Made by a program: the position numbers and the translations under genes. Positions 1 to 7,619 of a DNA stretch of 64,000 nucleotides are shown one piece after another. The notes below the pieces were generated by a model. The model saw only the letters and a program-made list of their open reading frames with translations, made no database searches and had not been told where the DNA came from. The stretch is from Secundilactobacillus silagincola (GTDB taxonomy: Bacteria > Bacillota > Bacilli > Lactobacillales > Lactobacillaceae). Position 1 is the stretch's first letter, and the number at the start of each line of letters is the position of its first letter. The stretch is taken from assembly GCF_002583405.1 (NCBI RefSeq), contig NZ_BCMJ01000007.1:1-64000 (forward strand), given 5' to 3'.

Positions 1-37
1 ACCGCGGCCTTAGTTCCACTATCACTTTATCAAAAAA

Positions 38-74
38 GTGATGTAATCATCTCCGTCGAGATTGATTACATCAC
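38..74 (+). terminator. Terminator-like hairpin at left edge
   Basis: An 11-bp perfect stem (GTGATGTAATC at 38-48 with GATTACATCAC at 64-74) closes a 15-nt loop, followed some 15 nt later by a T run. An alternative 8-bp stem (21-28 with 35-42) shares bases with it, so the two cannot form together. The gene it would serve lies left of the window. It may be a terminator of that gene; the T run is too distant for certainty. Confidence 0.35.
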
Positions 75-153
75 TAATGTTAGTAAGTTTTTGTACACTT
101 TTGTAACGATTGATGTTGACCGAAGACTAAAAAACCACAAATAATCTAGCTTA

Positions 154-172
154 TATAATTGGTATAGATGTT
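154..172 (+). promoter_or_regulatory. -10 box overlapped by NagR-like operator, upstream of PTS IIB
   Basis: TATAAT at 154-159 is followed directly by ATTGGTATAGATGTT (158-172), which shares TGGTATAGA with the palindromic NagR site at nagA (4763-4774). NagR/YvoA of the GntR family is known to bind TGGTATAGACCA-type sites. No good -35 is visible. A weaker look-alike, TGGTATACA, lies near 215-223. Control of the IIB gene by NagR is inferred. Confidence 0.45.
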
Positions 173-291
173 AAAACGGCTAAAATAAAAGGAAATCAAT
201 AACAATTTAACTTGTGGTATACATTTTTTGGTGGTAACCTATACACAATGAACGCGCTAATACATAAAGCAAAATTTGGAGGTAAATGATT

Positions 292-606
292 ATGACAACT
301 GTATTAATTGTATGTGCTAGTGGAATTACGAGTCAATTATTGCAAGAAACTGCTCAACGATCTGCTGAGGCTTACCATGCTGATATTACGTTTGAATCAA
401 CAAGTGTTGCTGCCGCAAAAAATGATGGTTTAAAGACTGCAGATTTAATTTTAGTTGCGCCACAAGTCGGTTGTAATTACGCTGCTTTAAAGAATGTTAA
501 CTCACGATTGGAAAAAATCCCAGATGATATTTATGCTTGGGTCAATGGTGAAAGCTTGGTTAAATTTACTATGACAGAATTAGATAAGAATAAAGTCGTA
601 GGTTAA
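292..606 (+). CDS. PTS lactose/cellobiose-type EIIB component
   Basis: A small cytoplasmic phosphocarrier of about 104 residues. Cys8 in the loop VCASGITSQLL is the expected phosphocysteine of the lactose/cellobiose/chitobiose IIB family. GGAGG at 278-282 lies 9 nt before the ATG at 292 but only 3 nt before the in-frame ATG at 286, so 292 is chosen. No IIA or IIC gene follows; the next gene is a peptide transporter on its own promoter. It must therefore work with membrane components encoded elsewhere. A NagR-like site in its promoter region suggests a role in N-acetylglucosamine or chitobiose uptake, but the substrate cannot be read from sequence. Confidence 0.88.
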   Translation: MTTVLIVCASGITSQLLQETAQRSAEAYHADITFESTSVAAAKNDGLKTADLILVAPQVGCNYAALKNVNSRLEKIPDDIYAWVNGESLVKFTMTELDKNKVVG

Positions 607-701
607 ATTAAAACACAAATAAGGTATAAAAATGAATTTTTTTTATTAGACACATTTCTCGCAAAATCAATGCTAGCTAGTGTTTTATACCCTAAATGCC
701 A

Positions 702-730
702 TTGCGTTGAATCCCTTTCTGGCGTATAAT
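702..730 (+). promoter_or_regulatory. Promoter of the peptide transporter gene
   Basis: TTGCGT (702-707) and TATAAT (725-730) are separated by 17 bp. Transcription would begin near 737, leaving a leader of about 105 nt before the TTG start at 844. Confidence 0.65.
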
Positions 731-760
731 ATCCTATATGTTTCAATTAGAATACTATGA

Positions 761-779
761 GGAGCGGGGTTCCCGCTCC
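761..779 (+). promoter_or_regulatory. Leader hairpin upstream of dtpT
   Basis: GGAGCGGG (761-768) and CCCGCTCC (772-779) form a perfect 8-bp GC-rich stem with a 3-nt loop, followed by only three T residues. It sits between the promoter and the start codon, so it is either a weak terminator or attenuator or a 5' stabilising hairpin. Which one cannot be decided from sequence. Confidence 0.45.
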
Positions 780-843
780 TTTAATCATCACTTCGGTAAA
801 TAAATGGTATTGCTTGAGTGAGAGATGTCTGGAGGGCTTGAAT

Positions 844-2334
844 TTGGATAACCAAGGAAACAAGCAATTAGACCGCTCATTCTTCGGTCAGCCACGTGGA
901 TTATCTACGTTATTCATGACTGAAATGTGGGAACGGTTCAGTTACTATGGTATGAAAGCAATTTTGATTTACTACATGTATTTCTCAATTGCAAAGGGTG
1001 GCCTTGGCATGGACAAGGGGCTTGCTGCCTCTATCATGTCGATTTACGGGTCATTGGTTTACTTATCCTCAGTGCTTGGTGGTTTTTTAAGTGACCGTAT
1101 CTGGGGTAGCCGTAAGACCGTATTTTACGGCGGTGTTTTGATCATGTTTGGTCATATCTGTTTGTCATTACCAGCTGGTAAAATCGCGTTATTTATTTCG
1201 ATTTGCTTAATCACCATTGGTACTGGTTTATTGAAGCCAAACGTTTCCGAAATGGTTGGGACGTTGTATTCACCAGAAGATACACGTCGTGATTCTGGTT
1301 TCACTATTTTCGTTTTCGGGATTAACTTAGGTTCCCTGATCGCGCCAATTGTTGTACCAGCAATGTGGACAGCGTTTAATTTCCATGCTGGTTTCTCACT
1401 GGCAGCTATTGGTATGTTCTTCGGATTAATTTCCTACTACTTTGGTGGTAAGAAGTATCTGAGTGCAGATTCATTGTATCCAGATGATCCGTTAGAGCCT
1501 GGCGATGCTAAGAAATTATCATTCCGTGTTACTTTGGGTGCGATTGCCTTTATTTTAGTATTGTTGATTATGTACGTCTTCGGTGCATTTAACATTGCTA
1601 ACTTCATCACCTTGCTAAGTATCATCGCTGTGTTAACGCCAGTTGCTTATTTTGCAGTGATGCTGACCAGTAAGAAAGTCACAAAACACGAGCGTTCCCG
1701 TGTTTGGGCGTATGTGCCATTATTTATTGCCGCAGCTATTTTCTGGGCAATTGAGGAACAAGGTTCTGTTGTTCTGGCTCTGTTTGCACAGGATCAGACT
1801 AACAACACGATTCATCTTTTTAACTGGGTCATTCACATTAATCCAGCTAACTATCAATCACTGAACCCATTATTTATTTTAATTTACACACCAATCTTCG
1901 CCACGTTGTGGACTAAATTGGGTAAGAAACAGCCTTCATCACCAAGCAAGTTTTCAATGGGGATGCTAGTAACTGGTTTGTCTTACTTGCTGCTAGTGAT
2001 TCCAATATCCATGTTTGGGGCCCATTCACTACTCAGTCCGCTATGGCTAGTTGGTAGCTGGGCAATCGTTGAAATTGGTGAATTATTAATTTCCCCAATT
2101 GGATTGTCAGTAACGACTAAGCTTGCACCAAGAGCGTTCCAGTCGTCAATGATGAGTATGTGGTTCTTAGCTGATTCAGCTGGGCAAGCCGTCAACTCAC
2201 AAATCGTTAAATTCTACACACCTTCAAACGAAATTGCTTACTTCAGCATTATTGGAATTGTTTCCATTATTGCTGGTATCATTCTCTTCTTTATGATTAA
2301 GCCAATTAAGCGCTTAATGGAAGGTGTTCTATAA
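844..2334 (+). CDS. dtpT: POT-family di-/tripeptide:proton symporter
   Basis: A polytopic membrane protein of about 496 residues that imports di- and tripeptides with protons, supplying amino acids to an auxotrophic lactic acid bacterium. The N-terminal segment FFGQPRGLSTLFMTEMWERF contains the ExxER-type signature of POT transporters. It is followed by roughly a dozen hydrophobic segments, and the length fits DtpT. An upstream ATG at 757 gives a longer frame that runs through the leader hairpin. GGAGG at 831-835 instead places the start at TTG 844 (LDNQGNKQLDRSFFG), 8 nt downstream, matching the usual family N-terminus. The gene stands alone between its own promoter and the terminator at 2347-2384. 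Confidence 0.92.
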   Translation: MDNQGNKQLDRSFFGQPRGLSTLFMTEMWERFSYYGMKAILIYYMYFSIAKGGLGMDKGLAASIMSIYGSLVYLSSVLGGFLSDRIWGSRKTVFYGGVLIMFGHICLSLPAGKIALFISICLITIGTGLLKPNVSEMVGTLYSPEDTRRDSGFTIFVFGINLGSLIAPIVVPAMWTAFNFHAGFSLAAIGMFFGLISYYFGGKKYLSADSLYPDDPLEPGDAKKLSFRVTLGAIAFILVLLIMYVFGAFNIANFITLLSIIAVLTPVAYFAVMLTSKKVTKHERSRVWAYVPLFIAAAIFWAIEEQGSVVLALFAQDQTNNTIHLFNWVIHINPANYQSLNPLFILIYTPIFATLWTKLGKKQPSSPSKFSMGMLVTGLSYLLLVIPISMFGAHSLLSPLWLVGSWAIVEIGELLISPIGLSVTTKLAPRAFQSSMMSMWFLADSAGQAVNSQIVKFYTPSNEIAYFSIIGIVSIIAGIILFFMIKPIKRLMEGVL

Positions 2335-2346
2335 ACGAGTCATTTT

Positions 2347-2384
2347 AAAGTTGTGTTACGATATTGTCGTAGCACAACTTTTTT
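2347..2384 (+). terminator. Rho-independent terminator after dtpT
   Basis: AAAGTTGTG pairs with CACAACTTT, with an inner TACGA/TCGTA stem, followed by TTTTTT. It ends just before the ribosome binding site of the next gene. Confidence 0.8.
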
Positions 2385-2400
2385 AATTAGGAGAGAAACA

Positions 2401-3234
2401 ATGGTTAACGTAGCAATGGTGAGTGATATCCATCTTGATATCAATAAAGTGAACGTTGAACAGACCCTGAAACAGCAAAGTGACTGGCTGAAGGAAAATC
2501 AAATAAGCGTCTATTTGATTGCGGGAGATCTTTTTAATCACTTTAAACGTTCTTTGTCATTTGCTGAAAAGTTGCAAAAGATGACCCCGCATACCGTTGT
2601 TCGGTTTATTGCGGGTAATCATGACATGGTTAATGATATTAGCTATGAGGACCTTCAAAAGCCCCTGGCTACGACCTACCTTCACCGTCAATACCTTGAC
2701 GTGATGGGTACCGACTGGCGAATCATTGGTAATAATGGGTGGTATGACTATACCTTTTCAGCTGTCATGCACCGCCCCGAGGCTGATTTTTTGCACTGGA
2801 AGCGCGCCTATTGGATTGATGGGGCCATTAAACAACCAATAAGCGATCCAGAAAGAATGACTGAGGAATTACGGGTGATTGAGGAGCAATTGCAACAGGC
2901 ACAGCAGGCACACAAGCGAGTGTTATTTATGACTCACTTTGTCCCACGAATTGAATATTTACGGATCACTTCTGACGATCGTTTTTGGAATATGGCTAAC
3001 GCTATGTTGGGAAGTGTGCGTACAGGCAATTTATTAGCTAAATATCACGTAAAATACGTTTTGTTTGGTCATATGCATATCCATCCGATGCCACGTGAAC
3101 TTGAAGGAACCGTTTATTTCAATCAATCAGTGGGGTATGGGACCGCGCGGAGACATGAATGGCTAACCAGTAATTTCCAGTCAGAGTGGTTAAAACGAGT
3201 ACGGGTTATTAATTTGACCGATAAAAATGAATGA
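2401..3234 (+). CDS. Metallophosphoesterase (calcineurin-like)
   Basis: A cytoplasmic phosphoesterase of about 277 residues of unknown substrate. The metal-binding blocks of the calcineurin-like fold are present in order: SDIHLD near residue 9, AGDLFNH near 42, GNHD near 77, MTHFVP near 179 and GHMHIH near 223. The AGGAGAG site at 2389-2395 selects ATG 2401 rather than the upstream in-frame codon at 2353, which lies inside the dtpT terminator. The dtpT terminator upstream and the tRNA promoter downstream make it monocistronic. Related proteins cleave phosphodiesters or phosphomonoesters; nothing here fixes the substrate. Confidence 0.85.
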   Translation: MVNVAMVSDIHLDINKVNVEQTLKQQSDWLKENQISVYLIAGDLFNHFKRSLSFAEKLQKMTPHTVVRFIAGNHDMVNDISYEDLQKPLATTYLHRQYLDVMGTDWRIIGNNGWYDYTFSAVMHRPEADFLHWKRAYWIDGAIKQPISDPERMTEELRVIEEQLQQAQQAHKRVLFMTHFVPRIEYLRITSDDRFWNMANAMLGSVRTGNLLAKYHVKYVLFGHMHIHPMPRELEGTVYFNQSVGYGTARRHEWLTSNFQSEWLKRVRVINLTDKNE

Positions 3235-3269
3235 AATTCAATTTTTATGAGAAATAACGGCAAACCAGC

Positions 3270-3299
3270 TTGACGAGACTAACTGATTTTTGTTATTAT
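3270..3299 (+). promoter_or_regulatory. tRNA cluster promoter
   Basis: TTGACG (3270-3275) and TATTAT (3294-3299) are separated by 18 bp, some 30 bp upstream of the first tRNA-Tyr. Confidence 0.7.
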
Positions 3300-3329
3300 A
3301 ATTAAGTTGATTTATGGTAAATCAATTAC

Positions 3330-3412
3330 GGATGGGTAGCGAAGTCTGGCTAAACGCGGCGGACTGTAAATCCGCTCCTTCGGGTTCGGTGGTTCGAATC
3401 CACTCCCATCCA
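3330..3412 (+). tRNA. tRNA-Tyr (GTA), copy 1
   Basis: An 83-nt class II tRNA. The acceptor stem GGATGGG pairs with CCCATCC, the anticodon stem-loop GGACTGTAAATCC carries anticodon GTA, a long variable arm follows, and the T-arm is GGTTCGAATCC. The 3' CCA is not encoded. Confidence 0.97.
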
Positions 3413-3420
3413 TTCTTTAT

Positions 3421-3492
3421 TGGGCTATAGCCAAGTGGTAAGGCAACGGGTTTTGATCCCGTGATGCGCTGGTTCGAACCCAGCTAGCCCAA
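3421..3492 (+). tRNA. tRNA-Gln (TTG), copy 1
   Basis: A 72-nt tRNA. The acceptor stem TGGGCTA pairs with TAGCCCA. The anticodon stem ACGGG/CCCGT encloses the loop TTTTGAT, giving anticodon TTG. CCA is not encoded. Confidence 0.96.
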
Positions 3493-3564
3493 TCAACCAA
3501 TTTTGTGTTGACTGGATATACATTATGCTGTATAGTTATTGATGTTGTTTTTGTTTCTAATTAT

Positions 3565-3647
3565 GGATGGGTAGCGAAGTCTGGCTAAACGCGGCGGACT
3601 GTAAATCCGCTCCTTCGGGTTCGGTGGTTCGAATCCACTCCCATCCA
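3565..3647 (+). tRNA. tRNA-Tyr (GTA), copy 2
   Basis: Identical in sequence to the copy at 3330-3412, with anticodon GTA and a long variable arm. It is the first gene of the second unit of the tandem duplication. Confidence 0.97.
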
Positions 3648-3657
3648 TCTCTTTTAT

Positions 3658-3729
3658 TGGGCTATAGCCAAGTGGTAAGGCAACGGGTTTTGATCCCGTG
3701 ATGCGCTGGTTCGAACCCAGCTAGCCCAA
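3658..3729 (+). tRNA. tRNA-Gln (TTG), copy 2
   Basis: Identical to the copy at 3421-3492, anticodon TTG. It is the last gene of the tRNA transcript, 17 nt before the terminator stem. Confidence 0.96.
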
Positions 3730-3746
3730 TTATTTATCTGAACTTT

Positions 3747-3778
3747 CCCATCAGTCTTTTGGCTGATGGGCTTTTTTT
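3747..3778 (+). terminator. Terminator of the tRNA cluster
   Basis: CCCATCAG (3747-3754) and CTGATGGG (3763-3770) form a stem followed by CTTTTTTT. Confidence 0.85.
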
Positions 3779-3835
3779 AAATTTTATGGTGATACATGAT
3801 GGGCTTTTAGAAAGACTGTGGTACACGATAATCTC

Positions 3836-3844
3836 TGATATAAT
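3836..3844 (+). promoter_or_regulatory. Extended -10 promoter of proC
   Basis: TGATATAAT at 3836-3844 is an extended -10 element about 48 bp before the proC start. No convincing -35 is visible. Confidence 0.5.
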
Positions 3845-3892
3845 GTACTTAAAATCTCAACAGCAAAATCTAGACGTTTAGGAGTGATACTC

Positions 3893-4690
3893 ATGAAAAT
3901 TGGCTTCATTGGTGTCGGTGGCATGGCGCAAGCGATTATAACGGGACTTCTTAAGCAAACTAAACTTGCACCATCTGATATTTTGGTGCACAGTGCCCAT
4001 GCTTCGACTTATGAGAGAGTCGCTAAGCAGACAGGTGTTACGGCAAAGGCAAGTAATGTTGAAGTTGCCAAAGATAGTGATTTTGTCGTGCTGGCCGTTA
4101 CGCCTAACGTTGCAACTTCAGTCGTTCAGGAAATTCGTGACCAACTTGATCCTAAAAAGACAACGTTAATTTCCATCGTTGCAGGGTTAACACTAGAACG
4201 ACTAGAAGAATTAGCGGGCTATGACTTACCGATTTTGCGGACGCTGCCTAACTTGAATGTCGCAATCGGTGCAGGTATGACAGCAGTTCATGCTAACGAA
4301 AATTTAACCGGTGAGACCAAGAAAAAGGCGGTTGGTTTGTTTGACCAGATTGGTAGTACGGTAACTTTACCTGAAAACGATTTTGCGACCTTCTCAGCTT
4401 TAGCCGGTTCAAGTCCCGCTTACGTTTATTTCTTTATCGATAGTTTAAGCCGAGCCGGTGTTAAGCACGGTTTGACTAAGACAGCTGCCACTAAGATTGC
4501 TGCACAGGCAGTGATGGGGTCTGCGGAAATGGTACTGAAATCTGATGAAAATCCCTTTGGCCTCATTGACCAAGTCTCCTCACCAGGTGGCAGTACGGTG
4601 GCAGGATTACTAGCTATGGAAGAGGCTGGTTTTATGACTGCCGTAGTTAAGGGTATTGATGCCACAATTGATCGTAATAATGCTGAATAA
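3893..4690 (+). CDS. proC: Pyrroline-5-carboxylate reductase
   Basis: Catalyses the last step of proline synthesis, reducing 1-pyrroline-5-carboxylate with NAD(P)H. The protein of about 265 residues begins with the dinucleotide-binding motif GFIGVGGMAQAI. Its C-terminal half contains the ProC signature region (DQVSSPGGSTVAGLLAMEE, about residues 226-244). The AGGAG at 3880-3884 selects ATG 3893; the in-frame GTG at 3884 overlaps that site and is rejected. No other proline gene is adjacent, so this is a single-gene unit between the tRNA cluster and nagA. Confidence 0.94.
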   Translation: MKIGFIGVGGMAQAIITGLLKQTKLAPSDILVHSAHASTYERVAKQTGVTAKASNVEVAKDSDFVVLAVTPNVATSVVQEIRDQLDPKKTTLISIVAGLTLERLEELAGYDLPILRTLPNLNVAIGAGMTAVHANENLTGETKKKAVGLFDQIGSTVTLPENDFATFSALAGSSPAYVYFFIDSLSRAGVKHGLTKTAATKIAAQAVMGSAEMVLKSDENPFGLIDQVSSPGGSTVAGLLAMEEAGFMTAVVKGIDATIDRNNAE

Positions 4691-4754
4691 ATTGTTGAAG
4701 CTGTAAAACAGCAATTCTCACGATTAAGCTTCAGTGAATACCAATGCAACAGGC

Positions 4755-4783
4755 TTGCAACATGGTCTATACCAGTATATAAT
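4755..4783 (+). promoter_or_regulatory. nagA promoter
   Basis: TTGCAA (4755-4760) and TATAAT (4778-4783) are separated by 17 bp. The spacer holds the NagR operator, a layout in which bound repressor would block RNA polymerase. Confidence 0.8.
4763..4774 (+). promoter_or_regulatory. NagR (GntR-family) operator
   Basis: TGGTCTATACCA is a near-palindrome whose reverse strand reads TGGTATAGACCA, the known recognition type of NagR/YvoA/DasR regulators. It lies exactly between the -35 and -10 of nagA. The regulator gene nagR is the second gene of the same operon, so autoregulated repression relieved by glucosamine-6-P or GlcNAc-6-P is inferred. Confidence 0.8.
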
Positions 4784-4834
4784 AAATTCGTAAACTTAAT
4801 CGAGTAGATGAGAGTTGATTAGGAGGAAGAGTTT

Positions 4835-5980
4835 ATGAGTATCGTGTTGAAACACGCGACAATTTATACCGGTGAAGATGTTATTGCGGATGGCTACATT
4901 CGGTTCAACAAAACGATTGAGGCTGTGGGCCAGATGGGTGACTATCGTGCACAACCCGAAGATGAAGTTAAGTTTGTTAACGGTAAGGTAATCGTTCCTG
5001 GGTTTATTGATGTCCACACCCATGGTGGGTATGGTTTCGATTCCATGGATGGTGATGCTGATCAAATCAATCAAATGGTTAATCACATGATCAAAGAAGG
5101 AATCACCACCGTTTTTCCAACAACCATGACGCAATCCAACGATAATATTGCCCACGCAATGACTGGTATTAAAGAAGCAGCTAAGGTTAACCCAGTCATT
5201 AAAGGTGTTCATCTTGAGGGTCCCTTCATTGCGGCCATTTATAAAGGTGCTCAGCCTGAAAAGTACATTAAGGACCCTGACGTTTCTCTCTTAGATCACT
5301 GGAATGAACTTTCTGGTGGGTTAGTTAAACTCATTACTTATGCTCCCGAAGATCAAGGTGCTAGAGTTTTTGAAGATTACTGCTTAGCTCATCACATTGT
5401 GCCTTCAGTGGGTCACAGTAATGCTACCCGAGCACAAATGTTAGCAAGCCGTGCTACTCATGTCACTCACTTATATAACGCACAGCGTGAATTTAAGCAC
5501 CGCGAACCTGGTGTTACTGGTCACGCTATGCTTGAAGATAATATGTATGCTGAATTGATCTGTGATGGTTTCCATATCGTACCAGATATGATTAAACTCG
5601 CTTACGAACAAAAGGGGCCTCACCGCATTGAACTAGTCACTGATTCAATGCGTGCTAAAGGTATGCCTGAAGGAATTAGTGAGCTTGGTGGTCAAAAGGT
5701 CATTGTTAAAGATAAGCAAGCCCGTCTTGAAACGGGAAACTTAGCCGGTTCTGTATTACGTTACGATGATGCCTTTCGAAACGTGATTTCCTTTACTGGC
5801 TGTGCAATTGAGGATGCGGTCCAAATGGCCTCGGTTAACCAAGCTGAAGAATTTGGCCTAACTCAAAAGGGTAAACTTTTGCCTGGGTTAGATGCTGATT
5901 TAAACATTTTTGATCGTGCACTTAATCTACAAACAACCTACAGTTATGGGCGCGAATTTGATGCGAGTCAAACTGATTAG
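4835..5980 (+). CDS. nagA: N-acetylglucosamine-6-phosphate deacetylase
   Basis: Removes acetate from GlcNAc-6-P in the cytoplasm, giving glucosamine-6-P for glycolysis or cell wall synthesis. The 381-residue amidohydrolase has HTHGG at residues 61-65 (metal site), HLEGPFI near 128, the metal-binding VGHSNAT near 193 and THLYNA near 211, and the catalytic aspartate in LVTDSMRAKG near 270. The AGGAGGAAG site sets the ATG. It is followed after 25 nt by the GntR regulator gene, forming a two-gene operon under the NagR-box promoter. No nagB is present in the window. Confidence 0.95.
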   Translation: MSIVLKHATIYTGEDVIADGYIRFNKTIEAVGQMGDYRAQPEDEVKFVNGKVIVPGFIDVHTHGGYGFDSMDGDADQINQMVNHMIKEGITTVFPTTMTQSNDNIAHAMTGIKEAAKVNPVIKGVHLEGPFIAAIYKGAQPEKYIKDPDVSLLDHWNELSGGLVKLITYAPEDQGARVFEDYCLAHHIVPSVGHSNATRAQMLASRATHVTHLYNAQREFKHREPGVTGHAMLEDNMYAELICDGFHIVPDMIKLAYEQKGPHRIELVTDSMRAKGMPEGISELGGQKVIVKDKQARLETGNLAGSVLRYDDAFRNVISFTGCAIEDAVQMASVNQAEEFGLTQKGKLLPGLDADLNIFDRALNLQTTYSYGREFDASQTD

Positions 5981-6005
5981 TTAGGTAAGAAAGGTCGTAA
6001 ATTTT

Positions 6006-6707
6006 ATGGGATCACCTGTATATATTCAAATTCATAATGAGATCAAGAAAGCAATTGAGGCCGGCAAGTGGTCTGTTGGTGATCGTATTCCATCAGAACG
6101 TGAGCTAGCCGTTCAATTCCATGTCAGCCGAATGACACTTCGACAAGCCATTCAAACGTTAGTTGAGGAAGGAATCTTAGAGCGCTTTGTTGGATCGGGT
6201 ACTTTTGTGGCTAATCAGAAAGTACAAGAAAAAATGTCAGGGGTCACTGGATTTACTGATCTAATGCTTGCCCAAGGTAAAAAACCGTCCAGTAAGACCA
6301 TTTCTTACCATGTGATGAGTCCTTCTTTAAGCGAAAGTGAGAAGCTCAAGCTTAAAGATGATACGCAGGTTCTCCGAATGGAACGGGTTCGTTATGGCGA
6401 TGACGTGCCAATCAGTTTTGAAGTGGCAACCATCCCGTTAGAGATTGTGGAAGGCCTCTCTAAACAAGAGGTTTCTGAATCCCTTTATCGAACTTTAGAG
6501 ACCAAAAAGGGGCTAATTCCAGGACACGCTAAACAAATGGTTTCGGCCTCATCTGCGTCAGAAAGGATTGCCGAATACTTAGATATCAAACGTGGCGATG
6601 CGATTTTACGCTTACGTCAAATCTCGTATCTACAAGACGGTCGGCCGTTCGAATATGTTAGAACACAATATGTGGGTGAACGATTCGAATTTGTACTGGA
6701 AAAATAA
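6006..6707 (+). CDS. nagR: GntR/HutC-family transcriptional regulator (NagR/YvoA type)
   Basis: A regulator of 233 residues. The N-terminal winged helix (about 1-70) contains the typical GntR segment IPSERELAVQFHVSRMTLRQ, and residues about 85-230 form the UTRA ligand-binding domain. In B. subtilis the orthologue represses nag genes and responds to amino-sugar phosphates. The position directly after nagA and the palindromic TGGTATAGA-type box in the nagA promoter support the same job here. The ribosome binding site (AAGAAAGG) is modest, suggesting a lower level than nagA. Transcription ends at the hairpin at 6708-6753. Confidence 0.9.
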   Translation: MGSPVYIQIHNEIKKAIEAGKWSVGDRIPSERELAVQFHVSRMTLRQAIQTLVEEGILERFVGSGTFVANQKVQEKMSGVTGFTDLMLAQGKKPSSKTISYHVMSPSLSESEKLKLKDDTQVLRMERVRYGDDVPISFEVATIPLEIVEGLSKQEVSESLYRTLETKKGLIPGHAKQMVSASSASERIAEYLDIKRGDAILRLRQISYLQDGRPFEYVRTQYVGERFEFVLEK

Positions 6708-6753
6708 AAAAGAACCTAGAAGCGATCAGTTTGATCAACTCCTAGGTTCTTTT
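6708..6753. terminator. Bidirectional terminator between nagR and tagA
   Basis: AAAAAGAACCTAG pairs with CTAGGTTCTTTT, with A and T tracts on the two sides. It can serve nagR on the plus strand and the convergent glycosyltransferase gene on the minus strand. Confidence 0.85.
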
Positions 6754-6764
6754 CGTATACTGTT

Positions 6765-7499
6765 CTATTTATTAGTTCGGGCAGATTGTTTAACCGTCTT
6801 TAAGTACCTTGGAAGGACCATCATCCGTTTTAAGCGAGTTGGTTCACTAAGTAATCGATAAAACCACTCCAGGTGATGATTTTGAAAGAATTTTGGTGCT
6901 CGTTTAGTGTGACCGCTAAGAACATCAAAACTGCCACCGACTCCCATCCATAGACCGTTATTTTGATGACGATAATCGGCAATTAACTGTTCTTGTTTAG
7001 GAAAGCCAACTGCTAAGAATACCATGTCTGGCTGGGTTTTAGAAATGTCTTGCGCAATGGGTGCAAAATCATCGAAGTAGCCGTCATGTATGCCCGCAAT
7101 ATTGAGGTTAGGGTATCGGGTTGTTACAACATTTTTTACATCAGTGATGACTTCGGGTTTGGCACCGATTAAATAGACAGACTTGTGTTGATCGTTGCCC
7201 CATTTCAGTAAGTCGAGCATCGTATCATAGCCAGTAATACGCTCAGCCATTGGGGTTCCGAGAATTGCAGCGCCTTTTAGAATACCAATACCATCTGGAG
7301 TAATATAGTCGGCATTATTTAAAATTTGCTGATAATTAGGATTGTTTCTGGCGTACATGACAATTTCTGGATTAGCTGTGACGACAAACGTGTTTTCACG
7401 ATTATTGATGTGTGATTCAATTGTGGTTAAAAAAGCTGCTTGGGTCGTGTTGATAAATGGAACGTTGAGAACACTGACCAGTGGAAATTCTTTTGACAT
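6765..7499 (-). CDS. tagA: WecG/TagA/CpsF-family glycosyltransferase (ManNAc transferase)
   Basis: A family GT26 enzyme of about 244 residues. TagA-type members add ManNAc from UDP-ManNAc to lipid-linked GlcNAc at the inner membrane face, the committed step of wall teichoic acid linkage synthesis. Visible family blocks are TANPEIVMYARNN near residue 40, a TPDG motif near 66 and AVGFPKQEQ near 163. The frame extends upstream to 7601, but the ATG at 7499 (MSKEFPLVSVLNVPF) fits the family N-terminus. The gene is divergent from pncB and convergent with nagR, without other teichoic acid genes nearby, so the exact acceptor is not shown. Confidence 0.86.
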   Translation of the reverse strand: MSKEFPLVSVLNVPFINTTQAAFLTTIESHINNRENTFVVTANPEIVMYARNNPNYQQILNNADYITPDGIGILKGAAILGTPMAERITGYDTMLDLLKWGNDQHKSVYLIGAKPEVITDVKNVVTTRYPNLNIAGIHDGYFDDFAPIAQDISKTQPDMVFLAVGFPKQEQLIADYRHQNNGLWMGVGGSFDVLSGHTKRAPKFFQNHHLEWFYRLLSEPTRLKRMMVLPRYLKTVKQSARTNK

Positions 7500-7544
7500 A
7501 ATAACCATCCATTCTAGAAATAATGTGTAAACTACTCGGTTTAA

Positions 7545-7573
7545 CTGACGATAATTCGGATTAATGATAGAAT
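7545..7573 (+). promoter_or_regulatory. Probable pncB promoter
   Basis: CTGACG (7545-7550) and TAGAAT (7568-7573) are 17 bp apart, 46 bp before the pncB start. Both boxes deviate from consensus. Confidence 0.4.
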
Positions 7574-7619
7574 AGTTCTCATAACCAGAAATATCAAACA
7601 CTTAAAGGGGTTACAAACC

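Larger units (their letters stand above)
3330..3729 (+). repeat. Tandem duplication of a tRNA-Tyr/tRNA-Gln pair
   Basis: The Tyr-Gln pair at 3330-3492 recurs at 3565-3729 with identical tRNA sequences, offset by about 235 bp. The four tRNAs appear to form one transcript from the promoter at 3270-3299 to the terminator at 3747-3778. The spacers between Tyr and Gln within each pair are very short and similar. The 72-bp spacer between pairs is not obviously repeated. Confidence 0.9.

Noticed and set aside
1-20. ACCGCG followed by GTTCCAC at the left edge, like the end of a T-box antiterminator
   Set aside because: The rest of the T-box would lie outside the window and no amino acid or aminoacyl-tRNA synthetase gene follows, so it cannot be supported.
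3330-3729. Regularly repeated sequence resembling an array
   Set aside because: The repeats are complete tRNA genes, not CRISPR repeats; no spacers or cas genes are present. No CRISPR array was seen in the window.
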